Below are positions 52,420 through 61,831 of a stretch of 64,000 nucleotides of DNA, piece by piece; within the stretch, counting starts at the first letter, position 1; each line of letters begins with the position of its first letter. Under the pieces are notes generated by a model, which had not been told where the DNA came from, ran no database searches, and saw only the letters and a program-made list of their open reading frames with translations. Made by a program: the position numbers and the translations under genes. Location of the stretch: NCBI GenBank assembly GCA_030833445.1, contig JAURHD010000011.1, forward strand, positions 29,699 through 93,698, given 5' to 3'. This stretch comes from Cephaloticoccus sp. (GTDB taxonomy: Bacteria; Verrucomicrobiota; Verrucomicrobiia; Opitutales; Opitutaceae).

Positions 52420-52744
52420 CCATTACCGAGACGCGATGGGTTTCAGTTATGAGCGATTCTGGGGAGATCCGCCGCACTTTGTGATCCTGCATCGCGACGG
52501 TATGCATGTGATGCTCCGGCAGGCTGCAGAGCCCAAACATGTCGTGCCCAACTGGACGCTGTCCGACAAGTTGTGGGACATGTATTTCTGGGTGAACGAT
52601 GCGGATGCCCTGCACGCTGAGTTTGTCGCTCGCGGCGCCACGATTGATTACGGTCCCTGCGACCAGCCCTACGGCTGCCGGGAGTTCGGCACCCAGGACA
52701 TTGACGGTCACGACATCGGATTTGGCCAAATGGTTGAGAAGTGA
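52420..52744 (+). pseudogene. VOC family (glyoxalase/bleomycin-resistance) protein, N-terminally truncated
   Basis: About 108 residues of a small VOC-fold protein: HYRDAMGFSYERFWGDPPHF, MHVMLRQ, FWVNDADALHAEF and FGTQDIDGHDIGF with the metal-site Asp/Glu/His pattern. The normal first strand and start codon are missing; the reading frame runs back into antisense permease sequence. Its stop overlaps the GTG of the SGNH hydrolase, so the original operon downstream is intact. Confidence 0.75.
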
Positions 52745-53391
52745 ATTCCGCACCCATGACCACCTATCTGTCGGAGTTCTGTCGGCAGGCCCGGATTGAC
52801 TGGCCGGAGAATCGCACGCTGAACGTGGTGTGTCATGGTCACAGTGTGCCCTCGGGCTATTTCCAAACGCCACAAATCAGCACCTTTGAATCCTACCCGC
52901 ATCTGCTGCACATGGCGCTGGCCAAAAAATTTCCCCATGCGGTTATCAATGTAATCGTCACGGCCATCGGCGGAGAGACCGCGGAAAAAGGGGCGGCACG
53001 GTTTACCCGGGATGTGCTGCCACACCGGCCGGATATCATTACGATCGATTACTCGCTCAACGACCGCGGGGACGGATTGGTGCGGGCGCGAAGCGCTTGG
53101 TCCGCAATGATTGAGCAAGCGCACGCGGCTCAAATCCCGGTGCTGTTGCTCACGCCCACGCCGGATCAGGCGGCTTCCTTGACCGATCCGACGGACCCAC
53201 TGGTCCAGCATGCCGCGCAGGTGCGCGCCCTCGCCATTGAATACGGCGTGGGTTTGGTCGACAGCCTGACTACGTTTCACGAACAGGTTGAAGCCGGGGT
53301 CGAACTCGCCTCGCTGATGTCGTCCGGCAACCACCCCAACCGCGCCGGCCACGAATTGGTGGCCGCCGAGATCATGAAGTGGTTTCAGTGA
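52741..53391 (+). CDS. SGNH/GDSL-family hydrolase
   Basis: 216 residues from GTG 52741 (ATG 52756 possible). The block I is HGHSVPSGYF, with the Ser nucleophile in GHS instead of GDS; block II is IGGETAEKG; block III has SLND; and block V is NHPNRAGHE with the catalytic His. No signal peptide, so it is cytoplasmic or exported by another route. The substrate (ester or acyl sugar) is unknown. It overlaps the truncated VOC gene by 4 nt. Confidence 0.8.
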   Translation: MNSAPMTTYLSEFCRQARIDWPENRTLNVVCHGHSVPSGYFQTPQISTFESYPHLLHMALAKKFPHAVINVIVTAIGGETAEKGAARFTRDVLPHRPDIITIDYSLNDRGDGLVRARSAWSAMIEQAHAAQIPVLLLTPTPDQAASLTDPTDPLVQHAAQVRALAIEYGVGLVDSLTTFHEQVEAGVELASLMSSGNHPNRAGHELVAAEIMKWFQ

Positions 53392-53418
53392 GCGTCGCGC
53401 GTAACCTTCCTCGCCCCG

Positions 53419-54426
53419 TTACGGCTTGAGCAGGGTATCGGCGGAAGCGTTGATTCGCGGCCAATGCATTTCAGGAATCGCGGCACCGAGGTGTTGCACG
53501 GTTTCGCATCCGAGAATCGAACCGATCGCACCTGCGGCAGGCAGGGTGGCTCCGCGCAGATGGCCATAAAGGAATCCGGCCGCCCAGGCATCGCCTGCGC
53601 CAGTGGTGTCGACTACGCTACGGGCGCGCACCGCTTCGATCCGATGCAGGTTTTCGCCCTCCGCAATCCAAGCGCCGTCCGCGCCCATCTTGACCGCAGC
53701 GATGCCGCCAAAGTTGGCGATTTCACGGGCGAAGACATCATAGTTGTCACGGCGCTGGAATAGGGCGCCGGCTTCGTCCTCGTTGGCAAAGAGGACGTCC
53801 ACGCCTTGCTCCAATTGATTGATGATCCAGTCGCGGGCGACATTGACCACCTCGAACGAGGCCAGGTCGATACTGAGGGTGCAACCGGCGGCGCGGGCGG
53901 ATTGCATGACCTTGTCGGCGAGGGCAGGATTGAACAGCAGATAACCCTCGATATGCGCGTGCTTGGCGCCCGTAAAATCAGCGGTGGTGATTTCGTCGGG
54001 ATGCAGGGTCATCGCTGCGCCGAGATGGGTGCGCATCGTGCGCTGACCGTCGGGCGTAACCATTGAAAGGCAGCGCCCGTTGGGCAGACTGGCGCGTTTG
54101 AACCGGGAACCGTCACCACCGGTGGCCTTGAAATTTTCCAGATAATGATCGGCGGTGATATCGCCGCCGATTTTTCCCAGATAGGTGGTGCGCAGACCGA
54201 GCCAGGTGGCGCCCAACGTGGTGTTGGCGGCCGAGCCTCCGGGGATCATGGCGATATCCACATCCGCTTTGCGCACGAGCGCGGCGATGTCGTCGTCATC
54301 TACCAGCACCATGCCACCCTTGTCGCCGGCGACGTGGGTTTGGAGAAAGGCGTCATCGACGTGGGCGAGCAAGTCCATGATGGGATTGCCCACCCCAATC
54401 AGTTCGAATTTGTAATCTGTTGCCAT
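53419..54426 (-). CDS. PfkB-family carbohydrate/adenosine kinase
   Basis: 335 residues from ATG 54426. The PfkB signature 1 region GGSAANTTLGATWLG and signature 2 DTTGAGDAWAAGFLYG (catalytic Asp in GAGD) are intact. The opening VGNPIMDLLAHV resembles the adenosine-kinase-like branch. It phosphorylates a sugar or nucleoside with ATP in the cytoplasm. It is 35 nt from the upstream DUF6941 gene. Confidence 0.88.
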   Translation of the reverse strand: MATDYKFELIGVGNPIMDLLAHVDDAFLQTHVAGDKGGMVLVDDDDIAALVRKADVDIAMIPGGSAANTTLGATWLGLRTTYLGKIGGDITADHYLENFKATGGDGSRFKRASLPNGRCLSMVTPDGQRTMRTHLGAAMTLHPDEITTADFTGAKHAHIEGYLLFNPALADKVMQSARAAGCTLSIDLASFEVVNVARDWIINQLEQGVDVLFANEDEAGALFQRRDNYDVFAREIANFGGIAAVKMGADGAWIAEGENLHRIEAVRARSVVDTTGAGDAWAAGFLYGHLRGATLPAAGAIGSILGCETVQHLGAAIPEMHWPRINASADTLLKP

Positions 54427-54461
54427 AGGGTAAGCCAGAGTTGGGCGCAGTTGCCGGGGGT

Positions 54462-54845
54462 TCAACCGAGAACGTGTATGCTGGTGGCGAGGATGGGCTC
54501 ATCATCAATCTCGATGACGATCGAGTATTCACCTGCCTCGGGGAAAGTGAGATTGCGGATTTCATTGATGAGGTTGATGCGCTGCAGGCGATCGGGTGAA
54601 TCGAAATCGCGTTTGATGAGGGGTTGCATGCGGGTGGGGTCGCGCCCCATGGAAATGTTCATCTGATGCCTTCCCGTAGTGCAGTCGGACAGGGTCAGGA
54701 ACCAGATCATGAAAGGGTGGGTGACCGGAAAGCGTTTGGCCTGAATGTTGGAGAACACCCCGAGAATGGTGTGCTTGCCGGTGGCCGGGTCGATGTGGAC
54801 CCCGTCGCACATGATCCAAGCAAGCAATTGTGGTTTCGAATTCAT
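54462..54845 (-). CDS. DUF6941 family protein
   Basis: 127 residues from ATG 54845. The block CDGVHIDPATGKHTILGVFS followed by RFPVTHPFMIWFL is the DUF6941 pattern, a small beta-rich fold of unknown function. It ends with a VIEIDDEPILATSIHV strand. It lies upstream of the PfkB kinase on the same strand; no functional link known. Confidence 0.78.
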   Translation of the reverse strand: MNSKPQLLAWIMCDGVHIDPATGKHTILGVFSNIQAKRFPVTHPFMIWFLTLSDCTTGRHQMNISMGRDPTRMQPLIKRDFDSPDRLQRINLINEIRNLTFPEAGEYSIVIEIDDEPILATSIHVLG

Positions 54846-54926
54846 GCCCCAGTGGGTAGTGATGGATGAGCCGGGGCAATCATTTTGCTTGGAGCATCCC
54901 ACGGCAGACGGCTTAACCAAAGGGCG

Positions 54927-55118
54927 ATGGAGCCGATGCCGACATTCTTGGAATCACTGGGGGACTATCCCCGCTGGTTTGTGGTGGCCTGTTTGACGAT
55001 AGTGGCGGCAGTCGGATTGTGGATTTTGGTCAAAGTGCTGAAGTGGACCCTGTATCTGCTGATCGCGGTGGTGCTGCTCGGCGGTGGAGCTGCCGTGGTG
55101 TGGTATTTGCTGCGATAA
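54927..55118 (+). CDS. Small two-helix membrane protein
   Basis: 63 residues from ATG 54927, preceded by a purine-rich AAAGGG. Two hydrophobic helices (FVVACLTIVAAVGLWILV and LYLLIAVVLLGGGAAVVWYLL, shown in part) are joined by a short basic turn. I do not recognise a family. It is 88 nt upstream of pyrG on the same strand, with a hairpin between. Confidence 0.6.
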   Translation: MEPMPTFLESLGDYPRWFVVACLTIVAAVGLWILVKVLKWTLYLLIAVVLLGGGAAVVWYLLR

Positions 55119-55135
55119 CGTCCTTTAGCCGGGTG

Positions 55136-55170
55136 TTTTACGGGCTTTCACCGTAAAAACGGACTTTTTC
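55136..55170 (+). terminator. Possible terminator or leader hairpin before pyrG
   Basis: TTTTACGG/CCGTAAAA stem with a 7-nt loop, followed by ACGGACTTTTTC. It ends 36 nt before the pyrG ATG, so it may terminate the small membrane gene or attenuate pyrG; CTP-dependent attenuation is known for pyrG in Firmicutes but is not established here. Confidence 0.5.
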
Positions 55171-55197
55171 TTGTCACTGTCGGCTGACCGGGCTTAA

Positions 55198-56829
<1,632 letters not shown>

Positions 56830-56830
56830 C

Positions 56831-57625
56831 ATGCTCTTCGATCCCGCCAAATTGCTCGTCATTGCCGGTCCGTGTTCGCTGGAAAACGAGACGGTATGCC
56901 GGACAGTTGCGGCCCAGCTGGCCGAATTGCGAGTGACCTTTCCTGAGCTGAACCTCGTTTTCAAAGGGTCGTTCGACAAGGCCAACCGCACCTCGGTGGC
57001 CGGTCCGCGTGGCACGGGTTTGGAAGAAGGCCTGAAGTTGCTCGACCTGATCAAACGCGAATACGGCTTCCCGGTGCTGACTGATCTGCACGAGCGCGAA
57101 CAGGTCAAGGCGGTGGCGGAGGTTTGCGATGTGATTCAGATCCCGGCTTTTCTTTGCCGGCAGACGGATCTCCTGCTCGCCGCGGCCGCAACCGGCCGGG
57201 TCGTCAACGTCAAGAAGGGCCAGTTTCTTTCCCCGCAGGAAATGGTGCATGTCACCGGCAAGTTACGTGAAGGACGGGCGACGGAAGTCTGGCAAACCGA
57301 GCGTGGCACCACCTTTGGTTATCAAAACCTCGTGGTCGACATGCGTTCGTTTGCCATCATGAAACAAAACGGCCTGCCGACGGTGTTTGATGCGACGCAC
57401 AGCGTCCAATTGCCCGGAGCCGGCGGCGGCAAGAGTAGCGGCCAACGCGAGTTCGTCCCTCCCTTGGCCAAGGCGGCACTGGCGGCCGGAGCCGACGGGC
57501 TTTTCATTGAAACGCATCCCGATCCGGCGAATGCTATTTCCGACGGACCCAACATGGTTCCGTTGAAGGAAATGTCCGAATTGCTGGCTAGTTGCCTGGC
57601 GATTTGGCGGGCCGTGCGGGCTTGA
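56831..57625 (+). CDS. kdsA: 3-deoxy-8-phosphooctulonate synthase
   Basis: 264 residues. It condenses phosphoenolpyruvate with arabinose 5-phosphate to KDO 8-phosphate, the first step to the lipopolysaccharide core. Key blocks are [46 protein letters not shown] and [19 protein letters not shown] Cys in the GPCSLEN region suggests the metal-dependent form, but this was not tested. Starts 1 nt after pyrG. Confidence 0.94.
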   Translation: MLFDPAKLLVIAGPCSLENETVCRTVAAQLAELRVTFPELNLVFKGSFDKANRTSVAGPRGTGLEEGLKLLDLIKREYGFPVLTDLHEREQVKAVAEVCDVIQIPAFLCRQTDLLLAAAATGRVVNVKKGQFLSPQEMVHVTGKLREGRATEVWQTERGTTFGYQNLVVDMRSFAIMKQNGLPTVFDATHSVQLPGAGGGKSSGQREFVPPLAKAALAAGADGLFIETHPDPANAISDGPNMVPLKEMSELLASCLAIWRAVRA

Positions 57626-57626
57626 G

Positions 57627-58433
57627 CTAGCGGCAACCCAAGGTTTGCAAAGCTGCGATTACCCGATCGGGCCAGTCGGTCAACAGGCCCTGGACCCCGG
57701 CACGCGCAAATTTTTCGGCGGTGTCAGCATCGTTGGCCCAAAACACATTGGTGGGGAGGCCCAGCGATCGGGCAGTGCGACAGAGCCCGGGGGTTACATC
57801 CCGACGCATGGGTTGCACGCAGCAGGCGCCAAACTTGTGCTGTCGGTGAATTGAGTCGGGATCCATCCGGTCTTGATCTTCCAAAATGCAGAGGGGGATT
57901 TTCGCGTCCAACGCCCGCACCGTCAGTCCCTCGGCATAGGTGCCCACGCAAAAGTAGGCCGAGGCATAAAGATTGTGGTGCTGAAACAACCGGCAGGTCT
58001 CTGCCAACATTTCTGGCGGTGGATTCGATTTGATCTGGATATTCATTCCCACCCGACCGGAGAAGGCGTCGAGTAACTCACTAAAAGTAGGAATGCGGGA
58101 AGACACTTCGGCTGGGGTCGTGCTTCTGAATCCACCTTCGGCGTGGGAGCCCTCCCACCAGGAAGCGTTGAGTTCCTTGATCGCGGCCAACGGCAAGTGG
58201 GATATTTCTCCATGTCCGTCGGTGGTCCGGTCAACCGTGGCATCATGAATCACCACCGGCGTGTGTTCCTGACTGGGATGGAGGTCGTATTCGATGATCT
58301 CCGCTCCCGCCGCGATGGCGGCCGCAAACGCCGGCAGGGTGTTTTCCGGCCAGCGCCCGGAGAAGCCGCGATGGGCCGTGACAATTACCCGGTCGGGATC
58401 GCGATATATGTCGGCGAGGCTGAGCGGAGGCAT
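57627..58433 (-). CDS. Glycerophosphodiester phosphodiesterase family protein (second copy)
   Basis: 268 residues. The N-terminus has VTAHRGFSGRWPENTLPAF with the catalytic His and metal Glu, followed by IEYDLHPSQEHTPVVIHDA and DRTTDGHG. NIQIKSNPP fits the next metal-binding strand, and TNVFWANDADTAEKFA with LLTDWPDR close the fold. It has no signal peptide. It is more typical of GlpQ-like cytoplasmic GDPDs than the copy at 8783, with which it shares only family features. Confidence 0.9.
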   Translation of the reverse strand: MPPLSLADIYRDPDRVIVTAHRGFSGRWPENTLPAFAAAIAAGAEIIEYDLHPSQEHTPVVIHDATVDRTTDGHGEISHLPLAAIKELNASWWEGSHAEGGFRSTTPAEVSSRIPTFSELLDAFSGRVGMNIQIKSNPPPEMLAETCRLFQHHNLYASAYFCVGTYAEGLTVRALDAKIPLCILEDQDRMDPDSIHRQHKFGACCVQPMRRDVTPGLCRTARSLGLPTNVFWANDADTAEKFARAGVQGLLTDWPDRVIAALQTLGCR

Positions 58434-58565
58434 TTTGGCAGCGTGCAGCGGGACAGGATTGGGGCAAGGTTTACGACCAACGGTTGGACAATACCGACCA
58501 GATGGGGTTGATTCCGCGGCATTGACCGGGGCCTCGTTGCCCGCTCAGTATAAGAAAAAGCAGCT

Positions 58566-59027
58566 ATGGAAAAATTTATTATCGATGTGCCGGTTCCCTC
58601 CATGGGTGCCACCGTCAGCGAACTCAATGTCATCGTGATCAAGGTCCAACCTGGTGAGCAGGTAACCAAGGGTCAGCGACTGGCTGATCTTGAAAGTGAC
58701 AAGTCGGCGTTTGAATTTGAAAGTCCCTGCGATGGGACAGTGCATGCCATCTTGGGTAAACCCGGTGCGACCATGACTTCAGGGGACACTTTTCTGCAGA
58801 TGGAGACTACGGATGAAAGTCTGCGCCATCTTGCTTCCAAGTCAGCAGGTTCGGCTGCCTCGTCAGACAAGCCAGCCGCAGCGCTGATTTGGACCCCAAA
58901 GGCGACCAAGGTCGCGCAGGAAGCGGGTTTGGATCCGGCGACGATTACCGACATCGAAGCCACCGGACCGGGCAACCGGGTTTCGGGTGACGATGTGCAG
59001 CGTTATCTTGAAAAACGGAAAAGCTGA
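58566..59027 (+). CDS. Lipoyl-domain protein with a peripheral subunit-binding domain, no acyltransferase domain
   Basis: 153 residues. The N-terminal ~80 residues are a lipoyl/biotinyl domain: PVPSMGATVSELNV, then ADLESDKSAFEFESP with the modified Lys in SDK. After an Ala/Ser-rich linker, ATKVAQEAGLDPATI and TGPGNRVSGDDVQRYL form the E3-binding (PSBD) motif found in 2-oxoacid dehydrogenase E2 chains. The catalytic acyltransferase domain is absent and a normal stop follows. It may be a free lipoyl carrier for an E1/E3 complex or a remnant of E2. Confidence 0.85.
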   Translation: MEKFIIDVPVPSMGATVSELNVIVIKVQPGEQVTKGQRLADLESDKSAFEFESPCDGTVHAILGKPGATMTSGDTFLQMETTDESLRHLASKSAGSAASSDKPAAALIWTPKATKVAQEAGLDPATITDIEATGPGNRVSGDDVQRYLEKRKS

Positions 59028-59041
59028 AGCGGGTTGATGCT

Positions 59042-60979
59042 TCAAGGCATCACCAGTTCGGCGGTCACCCCGAGAGGGACTTGGTAGTCTATCTGCCAAC
59101 CGGAGTCGCGTTTGCGCACTGCGTCCACTTTGATCGGGCCGCGGATGGTTGGCACCGTGCCGTGGAGTTCGCGCAAGGGCCCCGGCTGCGGGGCGATCAA
59201 TACCCGACCATAGCCGGGTTCGAGTGGCCTCACGCCGAGCACATAACGTGGAACAATGTTGGCCGGCGCGGCCCCCCAGGCATGATTCCAATCCTGATTG
59301 GGTTTATATCGATTGTCCCATGCTTCCCAAGTGATCGTGGCACCCTGCTGCAGCATGTTGTGCCAGCTGCGGTCGGCTTTTGAAGTCATCAAACTGATGG
59401 CATGGTCCGCTTCGCCCGCGAGAAAGAGTCCTTCCAATAAAAACTGCGCCGCATAGACGCTGCAGGCCATGCCACGTGATTTGATAAAGGCGACCACGCT
59501 TGGTCGGACGGACGCCGGCACGAGTTCAAAGGCCAGCGGGAACAAATTGGCGTGCAGCGAGGCATGCGGGCTGTCTTCGCCATCCAGGTAACAACCACGG
59601 TCCTGATCAAAAAATATCGTGTGGAAACTGGTCCGCAACCGGGCGACCGCTGATTCAAACTCGACCGCATCGTCCATTTTACCGAGGGCGTGCGCGATCT
59701 TTGCCATCAATACCAACGTATGGCCGTGAAAGGCATTCACGACCGTGTTGACCGGTTTGAAGTCGTAGTCGTCCCGTTCACAGAGTGGCCAATCGACGAT
59801 GTCCCGCAGATCATGCGTATCGATCAGGCCGTCCGTCCGGGCGTGGTTGAGATAAATTTTATCCGCTCTTAATTGATCGTAACCACGGGCGAGAGCACGC
59901 TGGTCGCCCGTCGCTTCATAATCCGCCCACGCGGTCATGACGGAAAATTGTTTCCATTCCGTCGGCCAAGTCGGGTTGGCCATCAGGTATTCATGGCTGT
60001 GCCGGGCGAGGGAAAATTCGCGATCCACGGCGTAGTGACTGAGTTGATTGATATAGGCATCGGCCTCGTAAGGGATGCGCTCGCGGTCACCGTCCACGTA
60101 GACGCCGCAAAAAGTGGTGGCCCGGATGGAATATTTGCAGAACGACCAAACGGCATCGAGATCGGGATCAGATGATTTGAAGTCCGAGGCCGTATCATCG
60201 AACGGGTATTCTAGCCGCACTTGAACAATATCCCCCGCGGTCAGCTTGCCCGTGTAGCCTTTCAATTCGACGTAACGAAATGGCAGCACGACGCCAAACT
60301 CAATGGGCAGGCGGATGGCCGCACCGCTGGTATTGCGTTCATCCTTGGGGGGGTCGATCCGGTAGCGATGGCGACCGGATCGGAGGGACAACTCTACCCG
60401 GGCACTGCGGATGGTGCCGCCCGGATTGAGGTCGACGGTCGCGCCCAGAGATTTTTCCCCAAGGCAAATTTCGACCAGTTGGCCGGCCTCGCTTGAATCC
60501 AGTTCCAGCTCCAACCAGCCGAAAGCGTGCTGCCCAAAATCAATGAAATAATGATCGGCGGCCAAGGCGGTGATTACAGCCGGATGATGTGGGTGTGACT
60601 GAACAGGATAACGACTGGTGGCATCGACGTTTGGTTCGACTCGGATCGTGAAACCTTGCGGCTCCGACCATGCACTGGGTGACTCATCTCCACCCCAAAC
60701 ACGGACTTGCCAGACATAATTCGTGCCAGCGATCAAGGGATTGCCCGCATAGGGAAGATGTAAGGACTCAAGGCGATTTAACCGGCCGCTATCCCAGCAA
60801 TCTGGCGTCCCGGCTTTGAGCCGCCCGATGGTGGTGGCGACGCGCACCTGACAGGCCGTTTGGGTGTCACCCGGATTGATTGAATTTGCCACCCAGCCAA
60901 AGGTGGGGATCGGCGTAGCGATGACCGTGAGTTCGGGTCGCGCCAGCAAATCGCACAACAGGCCGGTGGGCGCTTGCAT
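59042..60979 (-). CDS. Alpha-L-rhamnosidase (GH78)
   Basis: 645 residues, no signal peptide. An N-terminal fibronectin-like domain with YVWQVRVWGGDES leads to a beta domain. The alpha/alpha barrel from ~270 has the signature DGDRERIPYEADAYI (residues 296-310), an HGHTLVLMAKIAHALGKMDD segment, and the second acidic site in GATITWEAWDNRYKP. The C-terminal VRPLEPGYGRVLIAPQPG strand is typical. It removes terminal L-rhamnose in the cytoplasm. It is 2 nt downstream of rsmE, probably by chance. Confidence 0.9.
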   Translation of the reverse strand: MQAPTGLLCDLLARPELTVIATPIPTFGWVANSINPGDTQTACQVRVATTIGRLKAGTPDCWDSGRLNRLESLHLPYAGNPLIAGTNYVWQVRVWGGDESPSAWSEPQGFTIRVEPNVDATSRYPVQSHPHHPAVITALAADHYFIDFGQHAFGWLELELDSSEAGQLVEICLGEKSLGATVDLNPGGTIRSARVELSLRSGRHRYRIDPPKDERNTSGAAIRLPIEFGVVLPFRYVELKGYTGKLTAGDIVQVRLEYPFDDTASDFKSSDPDLDAVWSFCKYSIRATTFCGVYVDGDRERIPYEADAYINQLSHYAVDREFSLARHSHEYLMANPTWPTEWKQFSVMTAWADYEATGDQRALARGYDQLRADKIYLNHARTDGLIDTHDLRDIVDWPLCERDDYDFKPVNTVVNAFHGHTLVLMAKIAHALGKMDDAVEFESAVARLRTSFHTIFFDQDRGCYLDGEDSPHASLHANLFPLAFELVPASVRPSVVAFIKSRGMACSVYAAQFLLEGLFLAGEADHAISLMTSKADRSWHNMLQQGATITWEAWDNRYKPNQDWNHAWGAAPANIVPRYVLGVRPLEPGYGRVLIAPQPGPLRELHGTVPTIRGPIKVDAVRKRDSGWQIDYQVPLGVTAELVMP

Positions 60980-60981
60980 GA

Positions 60982-61737
60982 TCAGGCGTTCTGCAACTCG
61001 TAGCTCAGAATACTCAACGCATAGACCGCGGCAGTCTCACAACGCAGGACCAAGGGACCGAGGGTGACGGGTTCGAATCCGCAACTGCGCGAGGTGCTCA
61101 TCTCGGCCGGCGTGAAATCGCCTTCAGGTCCCACCAGCCATAGCACTTTCTTGGGCGGACGGGATTGGGCGGAGGCAAAATCCTTGAGCACGGTCTTCAG
61201 GGAGCGAGCCCCGGGTTGCAGACTGGCGATCAGCTTTAGATCGTAATCTCGCGCTGATTCCATGAAGGCGCTCGCGGTTTGCACCGGCAGGATTTCCGGC
61301 ACAAAAGCATTGCCGCATTGTTTGGCGGCTTCCAAGGCGGCGGTCTGCCATTTCTCAATTTTTCGATCCTGCCGGCTGCTATCAAGATGCACCTGGGTGC
61401 GCTCACTTTCCAATGGGACAATCCGGGCGGCGCCGATCTCGGTGGCTTTGCGCACGATGGCATCCATGAACGAGCCCTTGGGCAGAGCCTGTCCCAGTGT
61501 GATGGAAAAGGGCAGCGGCTTGATCTTCTGATTGAAGCGCACCTTCAGGACCGCGGCGTTTTTTTGATCGGCGACCAATTCGCAAATCCACTCGCCGCCG
61601 TGGCCGTCGAATGCGACGACGGTATCGCCCAATTTGGCGCGATTGACCGCGACGAGATGATGGGATTCCTCCGGGCTCAGGGTAATGGTAGCGGGCTCGG
61701 TGGAGGCGGGGGCGCAGAAGACGCGGTGGTCGGGCAT
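60982..61737 (-). CDS. rsmE: 16S rRNA (uracil(1498)-N(3))-methyltransferase
   Basis: 251 residues, SPOUT class. An N-terminal PUA-like domain (HHLVAVNRAKLGD) leads to the trefoil-knot: KATEIGAARIVPLESERTQ, VLWLVGPEGDFTPAE and LGPLVLRCETAAVYALS. It methylates U1498 in the decoding region. The downstream GH78 gene starts 2 nt after its stop. Confidence 0.93.
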   Translation of the reverse strand: MPDHRVFCAPASTEPATITLSPEESHHLVAVNRAKLGDTVVAFDGHGGEWICELVADQKNAAVLKVRFNQKIKPLPFSITLGQALPKGSFMDAIVRKATEIGAARIVPLESERTQVHLDSSRQDRKIEKWQTAALEAAKQCGNAFVPEILPVQTASAFMESARDYDLKLIASLQPGARSLKTVLKDFASAQSRPPKKVLWLVGPEGDFTPAEMSTSRSCGFEPVTLGPLVLRCETAAVYALSILSYELQNA

Positions 61738-61831
61738 GTCGGAACCAGCAAAACCAAGCGACTGAGTAGGTGTCGAGGGCTAAGCGGCAAACGCCATTTG
61801 GTTAGAAAGGGGCTGGCCTCGAAGCGATCAC

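Noticed and set aside
52268..52420. Apparent N-terminal extension of the VOC fragment on the plus strand
   Set aside because: It is antisense sequence of the ABC-2 permease fragment, not a genuine protein start.
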